Shown here: positions 8,324 to 15,008 of the stretch, in pieces
Numbering within the stretch: position 1 is the first letter of the stretch
How the letters are laid out: the number at the start of each line of letters is the position of its first letter
Assembly: GCA_017635465.1 (NCBI GenBank)
Contig: JAGBLL010000070.1
Span: forward strand, 1-34,278
Direction of reading: 5' to 3'
Source of the DNA: Bacilli bacterium
GTDB taxonomy: Bacteria; Bacillota_I; Bacilli_A; RFN20; CAG-826
Length of the DNA: 34,278 nt
Program-made: the position numbers and the translations under genes
Notes under the pieces: generated by a model
Told to the model about the DNA's origin: nothing
What the model saw: the letters and a program-made list of their open reading frames with translations, nothing else
The model's database searches: none

Positions 8324-8525
8324 GTCCAGTGAAGAAGAGGAGTAATCTATCTCTTCATCAATAGAGAGTCGAGAATGGTGGAAGCTCGATGGTGAGAATA
8401 GATGAAGGTCGCTTTGGAGGAATAGTTGCCTAGCGAAAATAGGTTAAATAAGTGCATCCTTATTGGATGAACTAAGGTGGTACCGCGCATATAGCGTCCT
8501 TAGAATAGGGCGCTTTTATTTTTAG
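8324..8525 (+). ncRNA. T-box leader (tRNA-Val sensing) upstream of valS
   Basis: The conserved T-box core AGGTGGTACCGCG lies at 8475-8487, with the UGGU bulge (8478-8481) that pairs with the acceptor end of uncharged tRNA. Two exclusive structures are visible. The antiterminator pairs CTAAGG (8472-8477) with CCTTAG (8498-8503). The terminator pairs AGCGTCC (8493-8499) with GGGCGCT (8508-8514), followed by TTTTATTTTT. The candidate specifier is GTC at 8408-8410 in the context GAAGGTCGCTTTGG, a valine codon matching the downstream gene. Stem I covers about 8330-8420. Uncharged tRNA-Val is expected to allow read-through into valS. Confidence 0.93.
8493..8525 (+). terminator. T-box attenuator terminator of valS
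   Basis: A seven-pair stem (AGCGTCC with GGGCGCT, one U-G pair) and an eight-base loop are followed by TTTTATTTTT. It shares bases 8498-8499 with the antiterminator, so the two cannot form together. Confidence 0.88.
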
Positions 8526-8535
8526 GAGGGTAGTT

Positions 8536-11130
8536 ATGTTAGATAAACGCTACAATCATCTCGAAGTCGAGAAAGACAAATATCAGAATTGGAAAAGTAA
8601 AGGTTACTTTGCTAGTGGTGATAAAAGTAAAGATCCTTTTAGCATCGTCATCCCACCTCCAAACGTTACTGGTAAACTTCATATCGGTCACGCTTGGGAT
8701 ACGACAATTCAAGACATTATTGTCCGCTATAAAAAGATGCAAGGCTATGATGTTTTATGGCTTCCTGGCTGCGATCATGCCGGTATTGCTACCCAAGCTA
8801 AAGTCATGGAAAAGCTCAGAAAAATGGGCATAGACGTGACGACAATCACGAAAGAAGAGTTTTTGAAGTGGGCTTGGAGTTGGAAAGATGAATACGCTAA
8901 TACCATTCATGAACAATGGGCTCAAATGGGTTTAGCGCTCGATTATAATAAAGAAAGATTCACCCTTGATGAAGGCCTTAATTACGCTGTTAGAACAGTG
9001 TTTGTCACCCTCTATAACAAAGGTCTTATTTATCAAGGTGAAAGAATTATTAACTGGGACCCAGTACAAAAAACCGCTTTATCTAACGTTGAAGTTATTC
9101 ACCAAGATGACAAGGGCTATATGTATTATTTTAAATACCCAGTTGTTGGTAGTGATGACTATTTAATCGTGGCCACAACTAGACCAGAAACCATGTTTGG
9201 TGATGTCTGCGTGGTTGTTAATCCAAAAGATAAAAGATATACAAAATATCATGGAAAGAAGGTTATAAATCCTGCTAACCATGAAGAGTTACCAATCATT
9301 TGTGATGAATATGTTGATATCGAATTTGGTACAGGGGCGATGAAATGTACACCTGCTCATGACCCAAATGACTTTATCATCGGTGAGAAATATGGTTTTG
9401 AAAAGCCTATTATCTTTAATAAAGATGCGACAATGAATGAAAAGTGTGGTCAATACCAAGGTTTAGACAGATTCGTTTGCCGTGAAGAATTAATTAAGAA
9501 TATTGATAAAGAAGGTAACTTTGTTAAAAAAGAAGAAATTGTTCACCCAGTTGGTCATAGTGAACGTTCTAATGCTGTCGTTGAACCAATGCTTTCTAAA
9601 CAATGGTTCATTAAGATGAGACCACTCGCGGAACAAGCTCTTGCTAACCAAAAGAAAGAAAAAGATAAAGTTAATTTCGTTCCTGAAAGATTTGAAAAGA
9701 TCTTTATTCAATGGATGGAAAAAGCCGAAGACTGGTGCATTTCCCGTCAATTATGGTGGGGTCACCAAATTCCTGCTTATTATAATAAGCATACTGGTGA
9801 AGTCAAAGTGCTTATGGATCCTCCAGAAGATAAAGAAAACTGGGTTCAAGAAGAAGACGTTCTTGATACTTGGTTCTCCAGTGCTTTATGGCCATTTTCC
9901 ACAATGGGGTGGCCAAATAAAACCGCGGATTTAGAAAGATATTTCCCAACCGATGTCTTGGTTACCGGTTATGACATCATCTTCTTCTGGGTTTCTAGAA
10001 TGATTTTCCAAAGCTTAGAAATGAATGGCGTTAGACCATTTAAAGAAGTTGTTATTCACGGTCTTGTTAGAGATGAACTTGGTCGTAAAATGTCTAAGAC
10101 ATTAGGCAATGGCGTTGATCCAATGCAAGTCATCGCTGAATATGGCGCGGACGCTTTAAGATATTTCTTAACCACGAACAGCACACCAGGACAAGATATG
10201 CGCTATATCGATGAAAAAGTCCAAGCGGCTTCCAATTATTTAAATAAAATATGGAATAGCGCGCGCTATGTCTTATCAGTTTTAGGTGATGATTATAAAG
10301 AAGTGACCTTAGATAAAGCGAAGATGTCCGCTTTAGATCAATGGATTATTAATAGACTTAATACCACAATTAAAAACGTCACAATGAACATGGATAAATA
10401 TGACTTTAATGCGGCTAGTAATCATTTATATAACTTTGTTTATGATGATTTCTGCTCACAATATTTAGAGATGTCTAAAGTCGCTTTAAATAGTGATAAT
10501 GAAGAAGCTAAAAACATTACTAAAGCCGTGTTAATTAAGTGTTTGAAGAATATTATTCTTCTTATCTATCCATACACTCCATTTATCGCTGAAGAATTAT
10601 ATTGCTCATTACCAAGCCATTTAGATTCAGTCATGCTTGAAACTTATCCAGTTTACGAAAATGATTTAGTCAATTTTGATAAAGACAATCAAGTCGACCT
10701 ATTATTTAATCTCATTAAGGATGTGAGAAACTATAAGATCGAAAACAAATTAGCGCCTAATGCTAAACTTGACTTATCTTTATTAATTAAAGAAGAAGTC
10801 TTCTCTGATTTCTTAGTTTATTTAAGAAGATTTACTTTCTCTGATGTGAAGTTGCTTAATAATGACGAACATGTCGATGGTGAAGGTCATGTCTATAATG
10901 AAGCAGAGCTCTATATTGCTAGTAATGACAATAAAGATGAGCTTCTCGCTAAATTAGATAAAGACATCGAAACACTCACTAATGAGATTAAAAGATGCGA
11001 AAACATGCTCAACAATCCTAACTTTATTAATAAAGCCCCAGAAGCGAAAGTTTCTCTTGAAAGAGAAAAACTTGCTAAACATCAAGAGAACTTACAAGTT
11101 TTATTAGAAAAAAGAAAGAAAATTGCATAA
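8536..11130 (+). CDS. valS: Valyl-tRNA synthetase
   Basis: The 864-residue class I synthetase charges tRNA-Val. HIGH lies at residues 49-52 within PPPNVTGKLHIGHAWD and KMSKT at 518-522. Between them is the editing domain, with TTRPETMFGD and the GTGAMKCTPAHDPNDF segment, and then the WCISRQLWWGH region. The C-terminus ends in the charged coiled-coil arm usual for ValRS (about 800-864). Length is normal. The start has AGGAGG eight bases upstream. Expression is controlled by the T-box leader. A terminator follows at 11150. Everything needed for aminoacylation and editing appears intact. Confidence 0.99.
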   Translation: MLDKRYNHLEVEKDKYQNWKSKGYFASGDKSKDPFSIVIPPPNVTGKLHIGHAWDTTIQDIIVRYKKMQGYDVLWLPGCDHAGIATQAKVMEKLRKMGIDVTTITKEEFLKWAWSWKDEYANTIHEQWAQMGLALDYNKERFTLDEGLNYAVRTVFVTLYNKGLIYQGERIINWDPVQKTALSNVEVIHQDDKGYMYYFKYPVVGSDDYLIVATTRPETMFGDVCVVVNPKDKRYTKYHGKKVINPANHEELPIICDEYVDIEFGTGAMKCTPAHDPNDFIIGEKYGFEKPIIFNKDATMNEKCGQYQGLDRFVCREELIKNIDKEGNFVKKEEIVHPVGHSERSNAVVEPMLSKQWFIKMRPLAEQALANQKKEKDKVNFVPERFEKIFIQWMEKAEDWCISRQLWWGHQIPAYYNKHTGEVKVLMDPPEDKENWVQEEDVLDTWFSSALWPFSTMGWPNKTADLERYFPTDVLVTGYDIIFFWVSRMIFQSLEMNGVRPFKEVVIHGLVRDELGRKMSKTLGNGVDPMQVIAEYGADALRYFLTTNSTPGQDMRYIDEKVQAASNYLNKIWNSARYVLSVLGDDYKEVTLDKAKMSALDQWIINRLNTTIKNVTMNMDKYDFNAASNHLYNFVYDDFCSQYLEMSKVALNSDNEEAKNITKAVLIKCLKNIILLIYPYTPFIAEELYCSLPSHLDSVMLETYPVYENDLVNFDKDNQVDLLFNLIKDVRNYKIENKLAPNAKLDLSLLIKEEVFSDFLVYLRRFTFSDVKLLNNDEHVDGEGHVYNEAELYIASNDNKDELLAKLDKDIETLTNEIKRCENMLNNPNFINKAPEAKVSLEREKLAKHQENLQVLLEKRKKIA

Positions 11131-11149
11131 TTTTCGGACAAAATCGAAA

Positions 11150-11184
11150 AAAGCCTCCTACTAACAATATAGGAGGTTTTATTT
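11150..11184 (+). terminator. Terminator hairpin after valS that also holds the next gene's ribosome binding site
   Basis: CCTCCTA (11154-11160) pairs with TAGGAGG (11170-11176). AAAG/TTTT extends this to an 11-pair stem with a nine-base loop, followed by TTTTATTT. The AGGAGG in the 3' arm is eight bases before the ATG at 11185. A second, weaker hairpin (TTTTCG/CGAAAA, 11131-11150) lies immediately upstream. Confidence 0.75.
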
Positions 11185-11367
11185 ATGAACTACACATTAC
11201 TGACAAAAGAAGAAATGGAAAACCATTATGTGGGAGAAGCAATTACAGTGACAGCGGTGATGGCGCTTCTATGCGCCGCTATTGTGGCGGTTGTCATCTA
11301 TCGTTTGTTCCGCTCTAACAAGGGTGGAGTCAACATTCCAGGTGGCTGGAAGTTCTCTTGGAACTAA
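11185..11367 (+). CDS. Small single-pass membrane peptide, 60 residues
   Basis: I do not recognise this gene. The first 18 residues are polar (LLTKEEMENHYVGEA), followed by one hydrophobic segment at about 19-41 (AITVTAVMALLCAAIVAVVI) and a basic glycine-rich tail (RSNKGG, IPGGWKFSWN). The LTKEEM...VG pattern before a hydrophobic segment resembles double-glycine leader peptides of small secreted peptides, although the pair here is VG rather than GG. No processing or immunity gene is adjacent. AGGAGG lies eight bases upstream of the ATG but inside a hairpin. Its stop overlaps the radC-like ATG (TAATG), so translation of the two is probably coupled. A plain small membrane protein is the safer description. 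Confidence 0.65.
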   Translation: MNYTLLTKEEMENHYVGEAITVTAVMALLCAAIVAVVIYRLFRSNKGGVNIPGGWKFSWN

Positions 11368-12062
11368 TGGCTAAGATTCAAGATTTAGGTTTCTTAGAAA
11401 GACCCAGAGAAAAAGCCGAACGTTTTGGAATTGATAAGCTAACTGATTCTGAGCTTTTAGCGTTAATCATTAATGTCGGGACTATTGGTCATTCATCATT
11501 AGATATTGCTAGAGAAATGATGAGAGAAGCCAAGTCTTTGAACACATTAATTGGTAAACCATATGAATATTATTTATCTTTTAAAGGCATTAATAAGGTT
11601 AACGCTTTAAAGCTCACTGCGGTCTTTGAAATATTAAAAAGAATTAATGAAAAACAACAGCTCATTTATGAAGAGAATAACGCTGTTACAAGCGAGTCAT
11701 TATTTAGAAGATACAGTCTTTCATTAACTGGTTTAGCGCAAGAAAATTTCATATTAGTTATTCTTAGTAAGAATAAACAAATCATTTTTGAAACGACATT
11801 GTACAAAGGAGATGACGTTTGTGCGGTTGTTTCTAGTAGAGAAATTATTCGTTTATTAAGCATCCATAACGGTTACTATTTTTATCTCATTCATAACCAC
11901 CCAAACGGCAGTCTTGAGCCAAGTAAAAGTGATATAGATTTTACTAACTCCATTACCGAGAAAGCAGAAAAGATAGGGGTTAAACTATTGGATCATATAA
12001 TCATTACCGATAAAGACTATTATTCTTTTCTTCAAGCATCTTTAACAAAAGAATGGAATTAA
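11367..12062 (+). CDS. radC: RadC-family JAMM/MPN protein (UPF0758)
   Basis: The 231-residue product has the usual two parts: an N-terminal helix-hairpin-helix region (about 1-95; REKAERFGIDKLTDSELLAL) and a C-terminal JAMM metalloprotease-like domain. The metal motif is HNHPNG at residues 176-181, with S186 and D189 completing H-x-H-...-S-x-x-D. The family was named for DNA repair, but its biochemical role is still unsettled. The first ATG (11367) overlaps the stop of the membrane peptide gene. A TTG at 11358 would add three residues but has no support. No separate ribosome binding site is visible, which fits coupling. One base separates its stop from the next gene. Confidence 0.93.
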   Translation: MAKIQDLGFLERPREKAERFGIDKLTDSELLALIINVGTIGHSSLDIAREMMREAKSLNTLIGKPYEYYLSFKGINKVNALKLTAVFEILKRINEKQQLIYEENNAVTSESLFRRYSLSLTGLAQENFILVILSKNKQIIFETTLYKGDDVCAVVSSREIIRLLSIHNGYYFYLIHNHPNGSLEPSKSDIDFTNSITEKAEKIGVKLLDHIIITDKDYYSFLQASLTKEWN

Positions 12063-12063
12063 A

Positions 12064-12369
12064 ATGTCAATTAGTGAATTTAGATACAATCGAAGAAGAA
12101 AACATTATTCATATTCTTTTAATAAACATAATTCACGTGTGGATAATATTCTTCTGACAACTAAACCATATAGGAAAAGACATCAACATTTGGAAAAGAA
12201 TGTTAAGTTATATAAACATCCTAATCCAAATAGTAATAAGCAAGCTTATATAATTCCTATTGTTTACAACGATGATGAAGCATCATTTGATTCTAAAGAG
12301 TTAAAATGGCAATTTCATCCAAATGATAAACGTAAAGTTAAGCGGATTAAAAAGAAAAGAAAAAAATAA
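12064..12369 (+). CDS. Small basic hypothetical protein, 101 residues
   Basis: The product is very basic: RYNRRRKH near the start and an all Lys/Arg/Ile tail (KRKVKRIKKKRKK). It has a central YKHPNPNSNKQAYIIP segment and no hydrophobic stretch or signal peptide. It begins one base after the radC stop, so it belongs to the same transcript. Such composition suggests RNA or DNA binding, but I see no recognised domain and assign no function. Its A-rich 3' end supplies, on the opposite strand, the U-tract of the minus-strand element described next. The two transcripts would therefore be convergent and overlap there. Confidence 0.68.
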   Translation: MSISEFRYNRRRKHYSYSFNKHNSRVDNILLTTKPYRKRHQHLEKNVKLYKHPNPNSNKQAYIIPIVYNDDEASFDSKELKWQFHPNDKRKVKRIKKKRKK

Positions 12370-12420
12370 AAAATGCCGGCAGTGAAGCACATCAATTAAG
12401 ACTGCATTATCCGGCAAAAA
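12362..12420 (-). ncRNA. Candidate minus-strand small RNA element, copy 1 (hairpin plus U-tract)
   Basis: On the minus strand, TGCCGG (12416-12411) pairs with CCGGCA (12379-12374). An inner GCA/TGC stem encloses a 13-base loop (12390-12402; plus-strand CATCAATTAAGAC). The hairpin is followed by T6-A-T6 (12373-12361), an ideal terminator tail on this strand only. A candidate promoter lies upstream on the minus strand: TTTACA (12445-12450) with TTTAAT (12422-12427), or TTGTAT (12450-12455) with TATGAT (12427-12432). Copy 2 repeats the design. The function is unknown. Confidence 0.55.
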
Positions 12421-12462
12421 TATTAAATCATATTTCATCAGTGATGTAAATACAATGTCAAT

Positions 12463-12515
12463 AAAAAAGTCAGCTCGAAGCGCATCAATTAAGACCGCTA
12501 TATCAACTGACTAAA
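12463..12515 (-). ncRNA. Candidate minus-strand small RNA element, copy 2 (hairpin plus U-tract)
   Basis: AGTCAG/CTGACT (12512-12507 with 12473-12468) replaces the outer stem of copy 1 base for base. The inner stem is GCG/CGC instead of GCA/TGC, a compensatory change. The 13-base loop (12483-12495) is identical to copy 1. A six-T tail follows on the minus strand (12468-12463). ATTTACAT lies 28 bases before the stem, as against 27 in copy 1, with a weak TTGAAT -10 (12519-12524) 17 bases from TTTACA. The whole unit looks duplicated. Confidence 0.55.
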
Positions 12516-12577
12516 TTAATTCAACCACATTAATCTAATTATGTAAATGCAAAAAAAGCAATTTCTCAAATTTATAG

Positions 12578-12606
12578 TTGAACGCTTTTATAACTTATGT
12601 TATATT
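12578..12606 (+). promoter_or_regulatory. Strong promoter of the rplU operon
   Basis: TTGAAC (12578-12583), a 17-base spacer and TATATT (12601-12606) preceded by TGT (extended -10). Transcription should begin near 12613. The non-coding stretch 12370-12713 is accounted for by the two minus-strand elements, this promoter and the rplU leader; nothing else is visible in it. Confidence 0.8.
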
Positions 12607-12610
12607 ACAT

Positions 12611-12708
12611 GCGTTGTCGCCTCACTAGCTACAACCGCATAGAAAAGGTTTACGAAACTTTATTAAGTGCCTTAATAGCGAGTACTTAGTGATTAAACAA
12701 AAGGAGGG
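12611..12708 (+). ncRNA. Structured rplU leader (probable ribosomal protein L21 leader)
   Basis: Three hairpins are visible in the roughly 100-base leader. GCG-TTGT pairs with ACAA-CGC with one bulged C (12611-12640). AAAGGTTT pairs with AAACTTT across ACG (about 12645-12661). TATTAAG pairs perfectly with CTTAATA across TGC (12661-12677). A structured L21 leader is known upstream of rplU in Bacillota and is thought to mediate autogenous control. I recognise it by position and structure rather than by a full consensus match. Confidence 0.6.
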
Positions 12709-12713
12709 ACATT

Positions 12714-13022
12714 ATGTACGCAATTATTGAAACTGGTGGAAAACAAGTTCGCGTGGAAGTTGGTAGCAAAATCTACGTCGAAAAACTCGATGCCGAAGTC
12801 GGTTCTACAATTACCCTCGACAAAGTGCTCTTAATCGGAGACAAAGCTGTCAAAGTTGGTAACCCATATGTTAAGGGTGCTAGCGTTAACGCTAAAGTCG
12901 AGAAACAAGGCAAAGGCAAAAAAATCCGCGTCTTCAAGTACAAAGCAAAGGCTAACGAACACAAGACCATTGGTCATCGTCAACCATATACTTGCTTAGT
13001 TATTGAAGCAATCAATGCCTAA
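12714..13022 (+). CDS. rplU: Large ribosomal subunit protein L21 (bL21)
   Basis: The 102-residue protein begins [17 protein letters not shown], the L21 hallmark, and ends with the RNA-binding [14 protein letters not shown] segment. It binds 23S rRNA in the large subunit. Length is standard. AGGAGGG precedes the ATG. The operon rplU-prp-rpmA is the conserved Bacillota arrangement, with two bases between rplU and prp. Expression is likely controlled by the structured leader upstream. Confidence 0.99.
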   Translation: MYAIIETGGKQVRVEVGSKIYVEKLDAEVGSTITLDKVLLIGDKAVKVGNPYVKGASVNAKVEKQGKGKKIRVFKYKAKANEHKTIGHRQPYTCLVIEAINA

Positions 13023-13024
13023 TC

Positions 13025-13336
13025 ATGATAAAAGTGATTATTGGCCGTGCATCTAATAACCAAATAAACTTCTTAGAAGTTAATGGTCACGCTAATTCAG
13101 CTGAATATGGACAAGATCTTGTCTGTGCGGCAGTGAGTGCAGTGGTGACTGGAGGGTTCAATAACTTAGTTAACGTAAAGGATTACGAAATTAAGTTAGA
13201 AGAAGGACATGCTTATTTCAAAAGTGAACGTCCATTAGATGCGCATGATGAAGTAGTGATTGAAACTATCGTGTGTGGGTTAAACACTATACATGAATCA
13301 AATCCTAAATTCATCGCTATCAAAACCGATAAGTAA
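13025..13336 (+). CDS. prp: Ribosomal-processing cysteine protease Prp
   Basis: The 103-residue protease removes the N-terminal extension of ribosomal protein L27. Catalytic His22 lies in VNGHAN and Cys34 in DLVCAAVS, the same positions as reported for the Staphylococcus aureus enzyme. The gene sits between rplU and rpmA as in other Bacillota. Its substrate, the extended L27, is encoded immediately downstream and carries the expected cleavage motif, so enzyme and substrate are co-transcribed. It replaces what older annotation calls a YsxB-like hypothetical. Confidence 0.96.
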   Translation: MIKVIIGRASNNQINFLEVNGHANSAEYGQDLVCAAVSAVVTGGFNNLVNVKDYEIKLEEGHAYFKSERPLDAHDEVVIETIVCGLNTIHESNPKFIAIKTDK

Positions 13337-13360
13337 TTCGGTAGAAAAGAGGAATTAAAG

Positions 13361-13645
13361 ATGTTATTTAAATTAAATCTCCAACTCTTTGCTAGTAAAA
13401 AAGGTGTCGGTTCCACAAAAAACGGACGTGATTCTGCTGGTCGTAGACTTGGCGCAAAAGTCGCCGATGGACAATGGTGCCATGCAGGTAGCATTATCTA
13501 CCGTCAAAGAGGAACAAGAATTTACCCAGGTGTTAACACCAAAAAAGGTAAAGACGATACCATCTTCGCCACATGTAATGGTGTTGTGAAGTATGAACGT
13601 TCTGGCAAAGACAGAACAGTCGTGAAAGTCGTTCCACAAGAATAA
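13361..13645 (+). CDS. rpmA: Large ribosomal subunit protein L27 (bL27) with cleavable N-terminal extension
   Basis: The 94-residue precursor starts [20 protein letters not shown]. The segment KLNLQLF-A matches the Prp cleavage site, with cutting expected after Phe10 to expose ASKKG. The mature N-terminus reaches the peptidyl-transferase centre, so processing is probably essential. The rest ([27 protein letters not shown]) is canonical L27. AGAGGAA lies upstream of the ATG. A strong terminator follows, which closes the rplU operon. Confidence 0.99.
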   Translation: MLFKLNLQLFASKKGVGSTKNGRDSAGRRLGAKVADGQWCHAGSIIYRQRGTRIYPGVNTKKGKDDTIFATCNGVVKYERSGKDRTVVKVVPQE

Positions 13646-13663
13646 TTGACAAAATTAAACATT

Positions 13664-13690
13664 AAGACCACAAATTAGTGGTCTTTTTGT
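13664..13690 (+). terminator. Rho-independent terminator of the rplU-prp-rpmA operon
   Basis: AAGACCAC and GTGGTCTT form a perfect eight-pair stem around AAATTA, followed by TTT. Confidence 0.88.
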
Positions 13691-13702
13691 ATGCTTTTCT
13701 TA

Positions 13703-13708
13703 TATAAT
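13703..13708 (+). promoter_or_regulatory. -10 element of the obgE promoter
   Basis: A perfect TATAAT lies 20 bases before the obgE ATG, right after the rpmA terminator. No convincing -35 is visible; the region at the right distance is the terminator arm. Confidence 0.5.
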
Positions 13709-13728
13709 AGAAAAGAAAGAAGAATTTT

Positions 13729-15006
13729 ATGTTTATCGACCGTGCAGTTATTGAAGTAAGAAGTGGTAAAGGTGGCGATGGCGCCATTGCCTTTTTACGT
13801 GAAAAATATGTTGCTAAAGGTGGCCCTGCTGGTGGTAACGGCGGTCGTGGTGGCTCTATATTCTTAAGAGCTAGTAAAACTATCAATACATTATTCAATT
13901 TCCGTCATAGCAAAACATTCATTGCTAATGATGGTGAAAAAGGTGGCATTAAAAACCAATATGGCAAATACGCTGAAGATGTCATTGTCGATGTCCCAAT
14001 TGGTACAGTTGTCTATCTTGAAGAAGGCAAAGAATTCCTTGGTGATCTTAATGAAGGTGGCAAGATGATTAGAGTGGCTAAAGGTGGTAGAGGTGGAAGA
14101 GGTAACTCTTGCTTCAAAAGTTCCACTAATAGAGTCCCTAAGATTGCCGAAAATGGTGAACCAGGAGAAAGAAAAAGATTAATTCTCGAATTAAAATTAT
14201 TAGCCGACGTCGGTTTAGTGGGTTTTCCAAGTGTTGGTAAATCTACACTTTTAAGTGTAGTCAGCGCTGCTAAACCAGAAATCGCTGATTATCCATTTAC
14301 CACAATTACACCAAATCTTGGTGTTGTCTCCGTTAAAGATGGTTCCTCTTTCGTTATGGCGGACTTACCAGGATTAATTGAAGGTGCCCATTTAGGTAAA
14401 GGCTTAGGTTTACAGTTCCTTAGACACATCGAAAGATGCCGTTTAATCGTTCATGTGATTGATTTATCTGAAACAGGTAGAGATCCATATAACGATTATG
14501 TGGTTATTAATAAAGAACTTGAACAATATGGCTTTGCTTTAGATAAACGCCCACAAATCATCGTTGCTTCTAAAATGGATGAAGAAGGGGCTAAAGAAAA
14601 ACTTGCTAAATTAGAAAAACAAATCGGTCAAGAAATCATTCCTATCAGTGCGATAACGGAAGAAAATATCGATAAGTTATTATATAAGTGCTCTGAAACT
14701 CTTAAGAACACTCCATTATTCCCACTTTATGATGAAAAAGAAGAAGACCTTGACCATAAGACATACACTCTTGAAGATGAAGAGCCATTCTTCATCATTA
14801 GGAGAATCGACGCTCATACATGGTCAATAGAAGGCGATAAAATGCTCAAGTTCTATAAGATGACCAACATCTCTACTGATGAAGGCATGATGGTCTTAAT
14901 GAGTAAGATTCGTTCATTAAGAATCGATGATGAACTTGAAAACCGTGGTGCGGAAGACGGAGATACTGTCATCCTTGATGACTTTGAATTTGAATACGTG
15001 AGATAA
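13729..15006 (+). CDS. obgE: GTPase ObgE/CgtA
   Basis: The 425-residue GTPase is involved in large-subunit assembly and stress control. The glycine-rich Obg fold covers about residues 1-157 (GGPAGGNGGRGGSI, GGRGGRGNSCF). The G domain follows, with GFPSVGKST (Lys171), DLPGLIEGAH and ASKMD. The C-terminal OCT domain covers about 345-425 (FFIIRRIDAHTWSIEGDKM, NRGAEDGDTVILDDFEF). All three domains are complete. nadE starts two bases after the stop. Obg proteins bind ppGpp in some species, a possible functional link with the relA gene downstream. Confidence 0.98.
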   Translation: MFIDRAVIEVRSGKGGDGAIAFLREKYVAKGGPAGGNGGRGGSIFLRASKTINTLFNFRHSKTFIANDGEKGGIKNQYGKYAEDVIVDVPIGTVVYLEEGKEFLGDLNEGGKMIRVAKGGRGGRGNSCFKSSTNRVPKIAENGEPGERKRLILELKLLADVGLVGFPSVGKSTLLSVVSAAKPEIADYPFTTITPNLGVVSVKDGSSFVMADLPGLIEGAHLGKGLGLQFLRHIERCRLIVHVIDLSETGRDPYNDYVVINKELEQYGFALDKRPQIIVASKMDEEGAKEKLAKLEKQIGQEIIPISAITEENIDKLLYKCSETLKNTPLFPLYDEKEEDLDHKTYTLEDEEPFFIIRRIDAHTWSIEGDKMLKFYKMTNISTDEGMMVLMSKIRSLRIDDELENRGAEDGDTVILDDFEFEYVR

Positions 15007-15008
15007 AT

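Noticed and set aside
11358-11366. TTG start for the radC-like gene
   Set aside because: The ATG at 11367 forms a TAATG coupling with the upstream stop; TTG adds only three residues and has no support.
11185-11367. Firm call of a bacteriocin with the downstream ABC pair as its exporter
   Set aside because: The leader lacks a true Gly-Gly, the ABC genes are 11 kb away and have no C39 peptidase domain, and no immunity gene is adjacent.
12374-12512. CRISPR array or simple insertion-sequence ends
   Set aside because: Only two copies, with variable stems and a constant loop; there is no regular spacer length, no cas gene and no transposase.
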